Positions 27,086 through 34,811 of a stretch of 64,000 bases of DNA are shown here, one piece after another. The position numbers and the translations under genes are program-made. The notes under the pieces are model-generated. The model was not told the DNA's origin. It searched no databases and saw only the letters and a program-made list of their open reading frames with translations. Every line of letters starts with the position of its first letter. Positions within the stretch are counted from its first letter, which is position 1. Source of the DNA: CAXBDP01 sp041689935 (GTDB taxonomy: Bacteria > Bacteroidota > Bacteroidia > Cytophagales > Cyclobacteriaceae); assembly GCA_041689935.1 (NCBI GenBank), contig JBDNFI010000011.1:1-64000 (forward strand), given 5' to 3'.

Positions 27086-27272
27086 AAATAATTTTTGAAG
27101 TATTTTATAACTAACTTTATATCATGTTTTTAAGCAAAATAAAAAATCTCTACTGACAGGATAGTTCAGACATTCTCTAAATGTGGAGCGTGTACCTTAG
27201 CATTTGGTTAACAAATTTCGAAAAAAGCACATTAGGATACGAAAGAATTGTTTTAGTAAATCCTGTTTGTAG

Positions 27273-27389
27273 TTAAGGCGTAGGAATCATTTCAGGTTGA
27301 TTGCGACCTGGTGTAACATCCTCCTTTTTGATGCAGCTTGTCCCTATAAAGAGACCAATCATCAATATTATAAATAAAGCTTTTTTCAT
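27273..27389 (-). CDS. Small lipoprotein, 38 residues
   Basis: A short minus-strand gene not usually called because of its size. It reads MKKALFIILMIGLFIGTSC, a compact lipoprotein signal peptide with the modified cysteine at residue 19, followed by IKKEDVTPGRNQPEMIPTP and a TAA stop. The start is preceded by GGGAGGTAAT, an unusually good Shine-Dalgarno-like match for this phylum, formed by the end of a GCGGGAGG octamer at 27394-27401. It stands alone between the M56 gene terminator and the membrane-protein promoter. Expression is not proven; coding character rests on the signal peptide and lipobox. Confidence 0.6.
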   Translation of the reverse strand: MKKALFIILMIGLFIGTSCIKKEDVTPGRNQPEMIPTP

Positions 27390-27510
27390 ATTACCTCCCG
27401 CCTTTTTTTAATAACTCCTCGCTCAATTAAATAAAACTCCGAATGAAAAATTTACGTCATTTACTATGAAACCTAAACCAATCTACGGATTGATTTATAA
27501 AATAAGAAAA

Positions 27511-27535
27511 AAGCCAGCTAAAAAATTAGCTGACT
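27511..27535 (-). terminator. Rho-independent terminator of the M56 gene
   Basis: An 11-bp stem (minus strand AAGTCAGCTAA / TTAGCTGGCTT, one G-U pair) with a three-base loop, followed by a T run on the minus strand, 21 bases after the M56 peptidase stop. Confidence 0.82.
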
Positions 27536-27556
27536 TCTAATACATTTTAAGGAAAA

Positions 27557-29122
27557 TTATAATTTAAAAGTAATCGGCAATCTCATTCTCACTTTTACTG
27601 CAGCACCTTTTTGCATTCCTGGCTTCCAATTTGGAGCGTTTTCTATTACCCTAATTGCTTCTCGATCAATATCCTCAGACAATCCTTTGATTACTTCTAC
27701 ATTACCTATAGAGCCATCTGTATCTATGATGAACACAACAAATACTTTACCTTCAACACCCTGACTACTAGCGTATTGTGGGTATTCAATATTGGTGCCT
27801 ACAAAACTGTAGAAAGACGCTAACCCACCTTCTGGTTCGGGTTGCACCTCCAAAGCGAATGCATCATAGACTCCATCGCTATTCATTTTTGCTCTTGGAG
27901 TCACAGGTACTTCAATGTCGTTAGGCAAATCAGCAGAGGTAGGCAATTCACCGAGTTCGTTGATTTCATAATCCCTCTCTTCAATAATTTCAACTTCTTG
28001 TATATCTGTTATCTGAAATGAGTTAGGATTTTGACGAAGCCTTTCTACAAAAGAAGTCGCCATTGAGGTTTTTTCTTTGGTGTCAAGGTTACTTCCTACA
28101 ATTAGATATTTTCCCGCCTTGGCTTCCATAGTGCCATTTTTGAAATTCATGAAATCCTTTGCCGATAGATCTGGCGCAGCCGACACATTTATATTAAAAT
28201 CACCGGTAGGTACTTTAATCGTCGAGTTGGTATCAACTGCTACTATTTGATCCATCTCTGTTACTCGTTCGCATGAGAATACTGTAACCATAAAGGCTAC
28301 TAATGGCATTACCAAAACTATTCTCCAAGCTTTGTACTTCTTTTTGGGTAGTTGCATCATTTTAATTCTTTTGAGGGTTTTAATTTGAGAAAAATGCCGT
28401 GCAAAGCCAATTGAGAAATTCCGGAGCGCCATTTTGGCAAGCAATTGAGAATATGTGCTAATATCCCCATCCTGAGTAGCACTATCATCAGCCAGGTACT
28501 CATGTACTTCCTCGATTCTCTGAGAGTACATGTAGATAAGTGGATGGAACCAAAAAAGAACTTTCAGGAACTCCACCAAAAGTAAATCATATGTATGCCC
28601 TTGTTTAGAATGAGCCAATTCGTGACCTAAGATTCTATTCTTATCTGCTTCATCCATCTGCACAGAGTTATCAAAAAAGATATACTCCATATATGAAAAG
28701 GTGGGCAACTGACCATTTGTATCTATTACCCATGCACCTTTATGGTATTTGAGTCTTCTATCTTTGTCATAGAGTAATTGCCGGATAGAAACCCACCTAC
28801 AGGTAAGGTTAATCCCCATTATTAGAAATCCGATTAAATATACTCCCAAAAGTGCAGTGACGTAGGGATTCAGGAAGGGAGAAGCTTGTTCAGCATAAAC
28901 GACCACCTCACTGAGCGTTCTGGTCGTGCTCAATAGAATGGGTAATTCTCCACCTGATTGCCAGACTGGAATCTCCACAATCGGTATGATAAAGGACAAT
29001 AATAAAGATCCTAATAAATAAATCCGATTTTGTAAAAAACTATTATGTCTGGATAAAATACAAATGTAAAAAAGATATAAAACAACCAGACAGATAGTGG
29101 CGCTAAATAAAAAAGCTACCAT
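27557..29122 (-). CDS. BlaR1-like M56 membrane metalloprotease with C-terminal TonB domain
   Basis: A 521-residue membrane protein. Four N-terminal helices surround a cytoplasmic M56 peptidase domain with the zinc motif HELAHSKQGHTYD (about residues 189-201) and the downstream EEVHEYLADD. A further membrane helix (IVLVMPLVAFMVTVFSC, about 268-284) leads to a periplasmic region that ends in a TonB C-terminal domain (IEYPQYASSQGVEGKVFVVFIIDTDGSIGNVEVIKG). It follows a BlaI-type repressor gene, as in BlaR1/BlaI or MecR1/MecI pairs, where the protease triggers repressor cleavage. In Bacteroidota the penicillin-sensor domain is commonly replaced by a TonB-like domain, so the inducing signal is unknown. 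Confidence 0.9.
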   Translation of the reverse strand: MVAFLFSATICLVVLYLFYICILSRHNSFLQNRIYLLGSLLLSFIIPIVEIPVWQSGGELPILLSTTRTLSEVVVYAEQASPFLNPYVTALLGVYLIGFLIMGINLTCRWVSIRQLLYDKDRRLKYHKGAWVIDTNGQLPTFSYMEYIFFDNSVQMDEADKNRILGHELAHSKQGHTYDLLLVEFLKVLFWFHPLIYMYSQRIEEVHEYLADDSATQDGDISTYSQLLAKMALRNFSIGFARHFSQIKTLKRIKMMQLPKKKYKAWRIVLVMPLVAFMVTVFSCERVTEMDQIVAVDTNSTIKVPTGDFNINVSAAPDLSAKDFMNFKNGTMEAKAGKYLIVGSNLDTKEKTSMATSFVERLRQNPNSFQITDIQEVEIIEERDYEINELGELPTSADLPNDIEVPVTPRAKMNSDGVYDAFALEVQPEPEGGLASFYSFVGTNIEYPQYASSQGVEGKVFVVFIIDTDGSIGNVEVIKGLSEDIDREAIRVIENAPNWKPGMQKGAAVKVRMRLPITFKL

Positions 29123-29194
29123 AATCTTAAATTAAAGGTGTTAAAAAATTGATAAAAGCTGCTTAGAGCAGCCTTTGCAAAGGTCTATCTCTAC

Positions 29195-29557
29195 TTAATC
29201 AATGTCCTTTTTGACAATCTTCATAAGCTGATCAATTTCTTTCACATCCATGTTTTCATCTTTAGCAAAGAAAGAAACTAGGCTCGAAAATGATCCTTCG
29301 AAATATCCTGTAATAAATCTTTTCAAATAGAAAGATTTGTACGCATCCCTATCAATGATTGGATAGTACTCGTATGTTTTACCATAGGCTTTATAATCTA
29401 CGAAACCCTTTTGCACCAAAATTCTGATGATGGTAGAAACCGTATTGTAGGCTGGCTTAGGTTCTATAAACCTTTCCAAAATGTCCTTCACAAAACCTTT
29501 TTCAACATCCCATAAATGTTGCATTACTTGCTCTTCTGCTCTTGTTAGTACTCTCAT
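29195..29557 (-). CDS. BlaI/MecI/CopY family transcriptional repressor
   Basis: A 120-residue winged-helix repressor beginning MRVLTRAEEQVMQHLWDVEKGFVKDILERF, with the recognition helix in AYNTVSTIIRILVQKGFVDYKAYGKTYEYYP, close to the BlaI/MecI consensus. The C-terminus (FAKDENMDVKEIDQLMKIVKK) is the dimerisation helix. It lies directly upstream of the M56 metalloprotease gene (72 bases) and both run on the minus strand, which implies one operon. The promoter upstream carries an 18-bp perfect palindrome, a likely binding site for its own dimer. Confidence 0.94.
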   Translation of the reverse strand: MRVLTRAEEQVMQHLWDVEKGFVKDILERFIEPKPAYNTVSTIIRILVQKGFVDYKAYGKTYEYYPIIDRDAYKSFYLKRFITGYFEGSFSSLVSFFAKDENMDVKEIDQLMKIVKKDID

Positions 29558-29585
29558 GATTTTTGTTGACTTATTTATTAATACC

Positions 29586-29621
29586 CAAATATAAAACTAT
29601 CCGATTAGTTTGCAAACTAAT
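29586..29621 (-). promoter_or_regulatory. blaI promoter with 18-bp palindromic operator
   Basis: ATTAGTTTGCAAACTAAT at 29604-29621 is a perfect 18-bp palindrome. The minus-strand TTG at its centre (29613-29615) lies 19 bases from TATATTTG (29586-29593), an exact Bacteroidetes promoter. A dimer bound at the palindrome would cover the -33 element, giving direct autorepression of the blaI-M56 operon. Confidence 0.75.
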
Positions 29622-29650
29622 TTGACTGTATTTTAAAAAAAACGAGAAAT

Positions 29651-30328
29651 TTAAAGTTGAGTGAAGGCGAATGTCAGAATATTTGCTCCCATCCTTAGTG
29701 CTTTTAGCCTCACTGCTTGGGAATCATTATGGATTCTTTGATCTTCCCAACCATTGCCTAAGTCACTTTCGTAGCTGAAAAAACACACTACACGCCCTTC
29801 ATATATAAGCGCAAAGCCTTGTGGTGGCAATCCATCATGCTCGTGAATCTTAGGTAAACCCTCAGGAAAATTGAACTTATTATTATAAATAGGGTGATTT
29901 GGAGGGAGCTCTGCAAATTCTAATTCTGGAAAAACTTTTCGCATTTCGGGCACTACAAATTCATAAAAGCCATAATTATCATCTATATGAAGGAACCCGC
30001 CAGAAATAAGGTAAGATCTAAGATTGGCAGCATCTGAAGGGCTAAATAAAACATTTCCGTGCCCTGTCATATATACGTATGGATAATTGAATAGCTCAGC
30101 ACTACCTACTTCAACCTCATCATCTTGCTGAGAAATGTTTAGACCTAACTCCTCATTGCAAAAGGATATTAGATTGGGAAGAGCCGTTTTATTTGCGTAC
30201 CAATCTCCTCCTCCCGCATATTTCAGTTTGGCGATTTTATAGGAGGCAAATTGTGCTTGGAGCTGACAAACAGGAAGTAATGAAATCAACAAAAAAGGTA
30301 CTAAATATTTGATTTTAACATTACTCAT
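29651..30328 (-). CDS. DUF4159 family secreted protein
   Basis: A 225-residue protein taken from the ATG at 30328 (frame extends to a TTG at 30337). A signal peptide ends near LQAQFA. The rest matches DUF4159: IAKLKYAGGGDWYANKTALPNL, YVYMTGHGNVLFSPSDAANLRSYLISGGFLHIDDNYGFYEFV, and FCFFSYESDLGNGWE-like residues near the end. The fold resembles a class I glutamine-amidotransferase-like domain, and such proteins are common in gliding or envelope loci of Bacteroidota. Function is unknown. It follows the HNH-type gene by 12 bases on the minus strand. Confidence 0.9.
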   Translation of the reverse strand: MSNVKIKYLVPFLLISLLPVCQLQAQFASYKIAKLKYAGGGDWYANKTALPNLISFCNEELGLNISQQDDEVEVGSAELFNYPYVYMTGHGNVLFSPSDAANLRSYLISGGFLHIDDNYGFYEFVVPEMRKVFPELEFAELPPNHPIYNNKFNFPEGLPKIHEHDGLPPQGFALIYEGRVVCFFSYESDLGNGWEDQRIHNDSQAVRLKALRMGANILTFAFTQL

Positions 30329-30340
30329 AAATTCCAAAAA

Positions 30341-30916
30341 TTAATAGTCTGTAATATGTGCCCAATTTTCACCAGATTTTATCCGATAGAGCTGCATCTC
30401 ACTAATTCCGAATTGCTTCGCAATCATTCTCATGCGTGTTTTTCTGTTTGGGTCGTTTATCAACCTTTTTATCATACGCACCTTTGCCGTGGTAAGTTTA
30501 TGTCCTCTATAACCTGGCTTTTCTAAACGCTTTTTCCTACTCTCTTTCACAAAAGGGCTTCCTTGCTGGTGCAATTCCATTTCCTTTTTCGTTGCCCATT
30601 TCAAGTTTGTGAGTAGATTATTCTTTTTATTATAGTCAAGATGAATAACCACCTTATGATCTTCAGATGGTTTGGTGAGGAATAATTCAGCAACTACTCT
30701 GTGGATGTACAGCGTTAAATAGTTGCCATTTGGTTTTAAATTGAGAGTGGGATAACCGCCAGTAACAGTTCCTCTTATCAAATCGCCCGACAACACTTCG
30801 AAGGTGAAACTAATAACTCTCCCGTAATTGGACACTGCGTACTTTTTTCTAAGTTGCCCTGGCTCCAGTGGAACGACAGCCCACTTTTCATTATAATGCG
30901 ACTTAATCTTCGTCAT
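30341..30916 (-). CDS. NUMOD4/HNH endonuclease-like protein
   Basis: A 191-residue protein. The N-terminal EKWAVVPLEPGQLRKKYAVSNYGRVISF is a NUMOD4-type DNA-binding motif. An HNH core follows: YIHRVVAELFLTKP (first His), then VVIHLDYNKKNNLLTNLKWATKKE, which keeps the His-Asn-Asn pattern of HNH_3 nucleases. The C-terminus (KLTTAKVRMIKRLINDP...MRMIAKQFGISEMQLYRIKSG) is a helix-turn-helix. This layout belongs to homing-endonuclease relatives, but no intron or intein is present nearby, and free-standing versions occur in many Bacteroidota chromosomes. Whether it cuts DNA is unknown. Confidence 0.85.
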   Translation of the reverse strand: MTKIKSHYNEKWAVVPLEPGQLRKKYAVSNYGRVISFTFEVLSGDLIRGTVTGGYPTLNLKPNGNYLTLYIHRVVAELFLTKPSEDHKVVIHLDYNKKNNLLTNLKWATKKEMELHQQGSPFVKESRKKRLEKPGYRGHKLTTAKVRMIKRLINDPNRKTRMRMIAKQFGISEMQLYRIKSGENWAHITDY

Positions 30917-31154
30917 GTGTAATTAATCTCTTCTGCTTGATAAAATGTGGTCATGTTACAGGTTTTTGGGTAGCTAAAAATAGCTAAAAATGCACTTGAG
31001 TTCTATTGAATAACTGTTTTCAAGACCCTCTATTTTATAATCGGCACATTGGGAAGTTTGATTTTTGATTTACCCATACAAACGGTTGTTAGGCGGGAGG
31101 TTTTTAAATTCTTTCTCTAACCGAACGCTCCCATTTATCTATATTTGTAGCCTT

Positions 31155-33209
31155 ATGGCAAAAAAATTCAATAGAACTACCGTAACTGCTGCCCTACCCT
31201 ATGCAAATGGACCTGTGCATATTGGACACCTAGCAGGCGTTTATATACCAGCGGATATATATGTGCGATACTTGAGAAGCAAAGGTGATGATGTTGCCTT
31301 CATTTGTGGGTCAGACGAACATGGTGTGCCTATTACACTAAGAGCACAAAAAGAAGGAACTACCCCACAAGCAATTGTTGACAAGTACCACACACAGATA
31401 AAACAGTCTTTTAAGGAATTTGGTATAGGATTCGATGTTTATTCTCGTACATCGGCCTCAATCCACCACGATACGGCTTCAGGCTTTTTCAAAAAGCTAA
31501 ATGAAAAAGGTGAATTTATTGAAAGAGAGAGTGAACAGTTTTTTGATGAAGCTGCTAATCAATTTTTGGCAGACCGGTATATAATGGGCACTTGCCCAAA
31601 ATGTGGTAATCCAGATGCCTATGGCGATCAATGCGAAAAATGTGGCGCATCTCTTAGTCCTGATGAACTGGGCAATCCAAGATCTATGCTCAGTGGTGCA
31701 AAACCAATAAAAAAGAATACGAAGCATTGGTATTTGCCCTTAGATAAGTATGAAAACTGGCTTCGAGAATGGATACTAAATGGCCATAAAGAATGGAAAA
31801 CTAATGTGTATGGCCAATGCAAAAGTTGGATAGAACAAGGCTTGCAACCAAGAGCTGTGACCAGAGATTTAGATTGGGGCGTACCCGTACCTGCAAAAGG
31901 CGGGGAAGGCAAAGTATTGTATGTTTGGTTTGACGCGCCTATTGGCTATATATCCGCTACCCGTGAGTGGGCTGAGCAGACAGGCAAAAACTGGGAAGAC
32001 TACTGGAAAAATGATGACACGAGGCTTCTCCATTTTATTGGAAAAGACAATATTGTATTCCATTGCATTATTTTTCCAAGTATGCTCAAGGCGCATGGCG
32101 AGTACATTTTACCCGACAATGTACCTGCGAATGAGTTTTTAAACTTGGAAGGAAACAAGATTTCAACCTCCCGTAATTGGGCGGTTTGGCTACACGAGTA
32201 CCTTATTGATTTTCCAGAAAAGCAGGATGTATTGAGATATGTACTTACTGCAAATGCTCCCGAAACAAAGGATAACGATTTCACTTGGAAGGATTTTCAA
32301 GCGAGAAACAATAATGAATTAGTTGCGATTTTTGGAAATTTCGTAAATAGAGCTGTGGTTCTCACCAACAAGTATTACGAAGGAGCTATCCCGCAGTCTG
32401 GCGATTTTGCAGAGAATGATCAAGAATTAATCCAAACCCTAGCAGACTTTCCTTCAAAGATCATAGCATCTTTGAACCAGTTCAGATTTAGAGAAGCCTT
32501 GACAATTTTGATTGATTTGGCAAGAACGGGAAATAAGTATCTGGCAGAAAATGAGCCTTGGAAATTGATTAAAACAGATGCTGAACGAACATCAACTATC
32601 ATGTATTTGGTCAACCAGGTGGTGGCCAATTTGGCTATATTATCTGAGCCATTTTTGCCACATACGGCTATTAAGCTAAAAGCAATCCTAAATCAGCCCA
32701 ATTTGGCTTGGAATGAAGCGGGAGGATATGAACTCCTCCAAGTAGGGCATCGCATTGCAGAGGCAACATTACTGTTCCAAAAAATAGAAGATGCTGAAAT
32801 TGAATATCAAATGCAAAAATTAGAAAATACGAAAACACAAAACATAGCTGATACTACAGAACTAATCGTACCAGAAGCCAAAGACGTAATCAACTTCGAG
32901 CAATTTGCAGGGATGGACTTACGAGTGGGCACTATCCTTTCGGCAGAAGCAGTACCTAAGTCGAAAAAGCTCTTGAAACTACTTGTGGATACAGGATTAG
33001 ATCAGAGAACTATACTCAGTGGTATTGCGCAACATTTCTCTCCAGAGGAATTAGTGGGCAAGCAAGTCACTGTATTGGCCAACCTAGCTCCTAGAGCCAT
33101 GATGGGCATAGAATCCCAAGGAATGGTATTGATGGCAGAGGATTTAGACGGAAAACTCAGACTATTGGTTCCTGAGCAAAAGGTAACCTCAGGCGCTACA
33201 ATCAGTTAA
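31155..33209 (+). CDS. metG: Methionyl-tRNA synthetase with C-terminal tRNA-binding domain
   Basis: A 684-residue enzyme taken from the ATG at 31155 (MAKKFNRTTVTAALPYANGPVHIGHLAGVY); a longer frame to 31065 lacks family similarity. HIGH is at about residue 21, the zinc knuckle CPKCGNPDAYGDQCEKCG at about 145, and the KMSKS motif is the variant KISTS. The anticodon-binding helical domain follows, and residues about 570-684 form the EMAP-like tRNA-binding domain (FAGMDLRVGTILSAE, AQHFSPEELVGKQV, ESQGMVLMAED) used for dimerisation and tRNA capture. A TATATTTG box at 31140-31147 ends seven bases before the ATG, without a matching TTG element. The enzyme is essential. Confidence 0.97.
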   Translation: MAKKFNRTTVTAALPYANGPVHIGHLAGVYIPADIYVRYLRSKGDDVAFICGSDEHGVPITLRAQKEGTTPQAIVDKYHTQIKQSFKEFGIGFDVYSRTSASIHHDTASGFFKKLNEKGEFIERESEQFFDEAANQFLADRYIMGTCPKCGNPDAYGDQCEKCGASLSPDELGNPRSMLSGAKPIKKNTKHWYLPLDKYENWLREWILNGHKEWKTNVYGQCKSWIEQGLQPRAVTRDLDWGVPVPAKGGEGKVLYVWFDAPIGYISATREWAEQTGKNWEDYWKNDDTRLLHFIGKDNIVFHCIIFPSMLKAHGEYILPDNVPANEFLNLEGNKISTSRNWAVWLHEYLIDFPEKQDVLRYVLTANAPETKDNDFTWKDFQARNNNELVAIFGNFVNRAVVLTNKYYEGAIPQSGDFAENDQELIQTLADFPSKIIASLNQFRFREALTILIDLARTGNKYLAENEPWKLIKTDAERTSTIMYLVNQVVANLAILSEPFLPHTAIKLKAILNQPNLAWNEAGGYELLQVGHRIAEATLLFQKIEDAEIEYQMQKLENTKTQNIADTTELIVPEAKDVINFEQFAGMDLRVGTILSAEAVPKSKKLLKLLVDTGLDQRTILSGIAQHFSPEELVGKQVTVLANLAPRAMMGIESQGMVLMAEDLDGKLRLLVPEQKVTSGATIS

Positions 33210-33215
33210 ACTAGG

Positions 33216-33509
33216 CTAATTATACTTTCCAATTTTCTCCTGTATAGATACATCAAGCTCTCTTCTGCAATGGAGTCTCAGGTTAATTACCAATTCCTGA
33301 GCTCCTGCATCAAGACATGTATTTTTGGCCAGTTCGATGGCATCCATTACTTGCTCATAAGTACCCTCAATAAAAGTTTCCAGTGGGCTAACTTGGATAA
33401 ACAATCCAGACTCTTGGAAAATATTAATTGCCTTATCAATTAGATCGTATGGCTCCTTTTCAGCAGAAATAGGCACAAACTGCACGGAGGCGTGAATTAA
33501 ATGCTGCAT
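33216..33509 (-). CDS. Thiamine-binding (MTH1187/YkoF-like) protein
   Basis: A 97-residue protein starting MQHLIHASVQFVPISAEKEPYDLIDKAINIFQESGL, with VSPLETFIEGTYEQVMDAIELAKN and GAQELVINLRLH; these match the thiamine-binding family PF01910. Members bind thiamine-related compounds and are often linked to transport or salvage. The frame extends upstream to a TTG at 33518 overlapping the pth stop, but the ATG at 33509 leaves a normal 5-base gap and is preferred. It is the last gene after prs, rplY and pth on the minus strand and is convergent with metG. Confidence 0.85.
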   Translation of the reverse strand: MQHLIHASVQFVPISAEKEPYDLIDKAINIFQESGLFIQVSPLETFIEGTYEQVMDAIELAKNTCLDAGAQELVINLRLHCRRELDVSIQEKIGKYN

Positions 33510-33514
33510 TATTC

Positions 33515-34075
33515 TCAATCGTTAAAGTTGTTCATTGTATGTTGTATTCCCGCTCCACAAAAAGAAACGGCCATTTGGCAGGCTTTATCTAACATCGGTA
33601 CAATCTCATTCAATTCGTTCGTAGGAAAATTTCCAAGAACATAATCAATTTGTCTTCCTTTGGCAAAATCATTCCCGACACCAAATCTCAACCTTGCGAA
33701 TTCTTGTGTTTTGAGAAGCTCTGCAATATTCTTCAACCCATTATGGCCTGCATCTGAGCCTTTAGGTCGCATACGTAATTTACCAAAAGGCAATGCAATA
33801 TCATCCGTAATCACAAGAATGTTTTCAATCGGTATTTTTAACTCTTGCATCCAATAATTGAGTGCCTTACCGCTCAGATTCATATAAGTGGAGGGCTTTA
33901 TTAAATGAATACATTTTCCTTTCACTTTTATTTCAGCCTTGAAAGCGTGTCTTTCCAAACTAAAGTCCACCTTATTTTCATCCGCCAATCTATCTAAGAC
34001 CAAAAAACCTGCATTATGTCTAGTGAGCTCATACTCAACACCCACATTACCAAGACCTACTAATAAATACTTCAT
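33515..34075 (-). CDS. pth: Peptidyl-tRNA hydrolase
   Basis: A 186-residue enzyme that frees tRNA from peptidyl-tRNA lost by stalled ribosomes. Signatures are LLVGLGNVGVEYELTRHNAGFLVLDRLA with the catalytic His near residue 20, KPSTYMNLSGKA, and ITDDIALPFGKLRMRPKGSDAGHNGLKNI with the conserved Asp and Asn. Length is normal. The run L25, pth, thiamine-binding protein is on one strand, with a terminator between rplY and pth (129-base gap), so pth probably has its own promoter. L25-pth adjacency is common in bacteria. Confidence 0.96.
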   Translation of the reverse strand: MKYLLVGLGNVGVEYELTRHNAGFLVLDRLADENKVDFSLERHAFKAEIKVKGKCIHLIKPSTYMNLSGKALNYWMQELKIPIENILVITDDIALPFGKLRMRPKGSDAGHNGLKNIAELLKTQEFARLRFGVGNDFAKGRQIDYVLGNFPTNELNEIVPMLDKACQMAVSFCGAGIQHTMNNFND

Positions 34076-34160
34076 TATAAAAAAACTTTATAATTACCAT
34101 TACCCTCTAAGCGAGCACAAATGAACTTCAAACAATCAAATTACCAAAGTTAAGGCAAAA

Positions 34161-34185
34161 AAAATCCTGCACCAGGCAGGATTTT
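34161..34185 (-). terminator. Rho-independent terminator of rplY
   Basis: A perfect 10-bp stem (AAAATCCTGC / GCAGGATTTT) with a five-base ACCAG loop lies 19 bases after the L25 stop on the minus strand and is followed by a T run there. Confidence 0.87.
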
Positions 34186-34203
34186 CCATTATAATCGAAA
34201 ATA

Positions 34204-34782
34204 CTATTCGTCCGTTCCGTCAGCTTTCTTGCCCTTAAGTGCTCTTGGGATTTCCACCGTAGCAATGGTAACAAGTGGGTTTGTCAATATCTCAAGGTTT
34301 TTAACTTCTACCTCACCTACTTTCACTGATTTCCCTAATTCTAGCTTGCTTACATTTACTGGAATCATATCTGGAAGATCTTTTGGAAGACCTTTCACCT
34401 TCAATGTTCTAGTTTTAATAAGAAGCTTACCCCCTTTGATTACACCGGGAGCATTACCTGTTAATTTCACCGGGATGTCGATTTTCACAATTTTGCCTTT
34501 TTGTAGTAACAAGAAATCAGCATGTAAAATCATCTCACTCACTGGGTGAAACTGGATATCTTGAAGAACAGCATCATAAAGATCGCCTTCAATATTAAGT
34601 TTCACTAAATGCACTTCAGGCGTATAAACTAACTCTCTAAACAGAATCGTAGGAGTTTGAAAATGAACCTGATTATTACCTCCATAAAGTACACATGGAA
34701 CCTTACCGTCGATACGAAGTTGCTTCGCTTCGGATTTGCCGAGATTTGCTCTTTTAAACCCTATAATCTCAATTGAATTCAT
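34204..34782 (-). CDS. rplY: 50S ribosomal protein L25/general stress protein Ctc
   Basis: A 192-residue long-form (Ctc-type) L25, which binds 5S rRNA. The N-terminal domain has KRANLGKSEAKQLRIDGKVPCVLYGG and VLQDIQFHPVSEMILHADFLLL; the C-terminal beta domain has KIDIPVKLTGNAPGVIKGGKL and GKSVKVGEVEVKN. The tail is short and Lys/Asp-rich (LKGKKADGTDE). It follows prs by 29 bases, so prs and rplY are co-transcribed, a very common order in bacteria. Confidence 0.95.
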   Translation of the reverse strand: MNSIEIIGFKRANLGKSEAKQLRIDGKVPCVLYGGNNQVHFQTPTILFRELVYTPEVHLVKLNIEGDLYDAVLQDIQFHPVSEMILHADFLLLQKGKIVKIDIPVKLTGNAPGVIKGGKLLIKTRTLKVKGLPKDLPDMIPVNVSKLELGKSVKVGEVEVKNLEILTNPLVTIATVEIPRALKGKKADGTDE

Positions 34783-34811
34783 TTGTATATAAATTAAAAA
34801 TTAAAAAAAAC

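Noticed and set aside
30971..30990. Two tandem TAGCTAAAAA units
   Set aside because: Only two copies in AT-rich DNA, so not enough to call a functional repeat.
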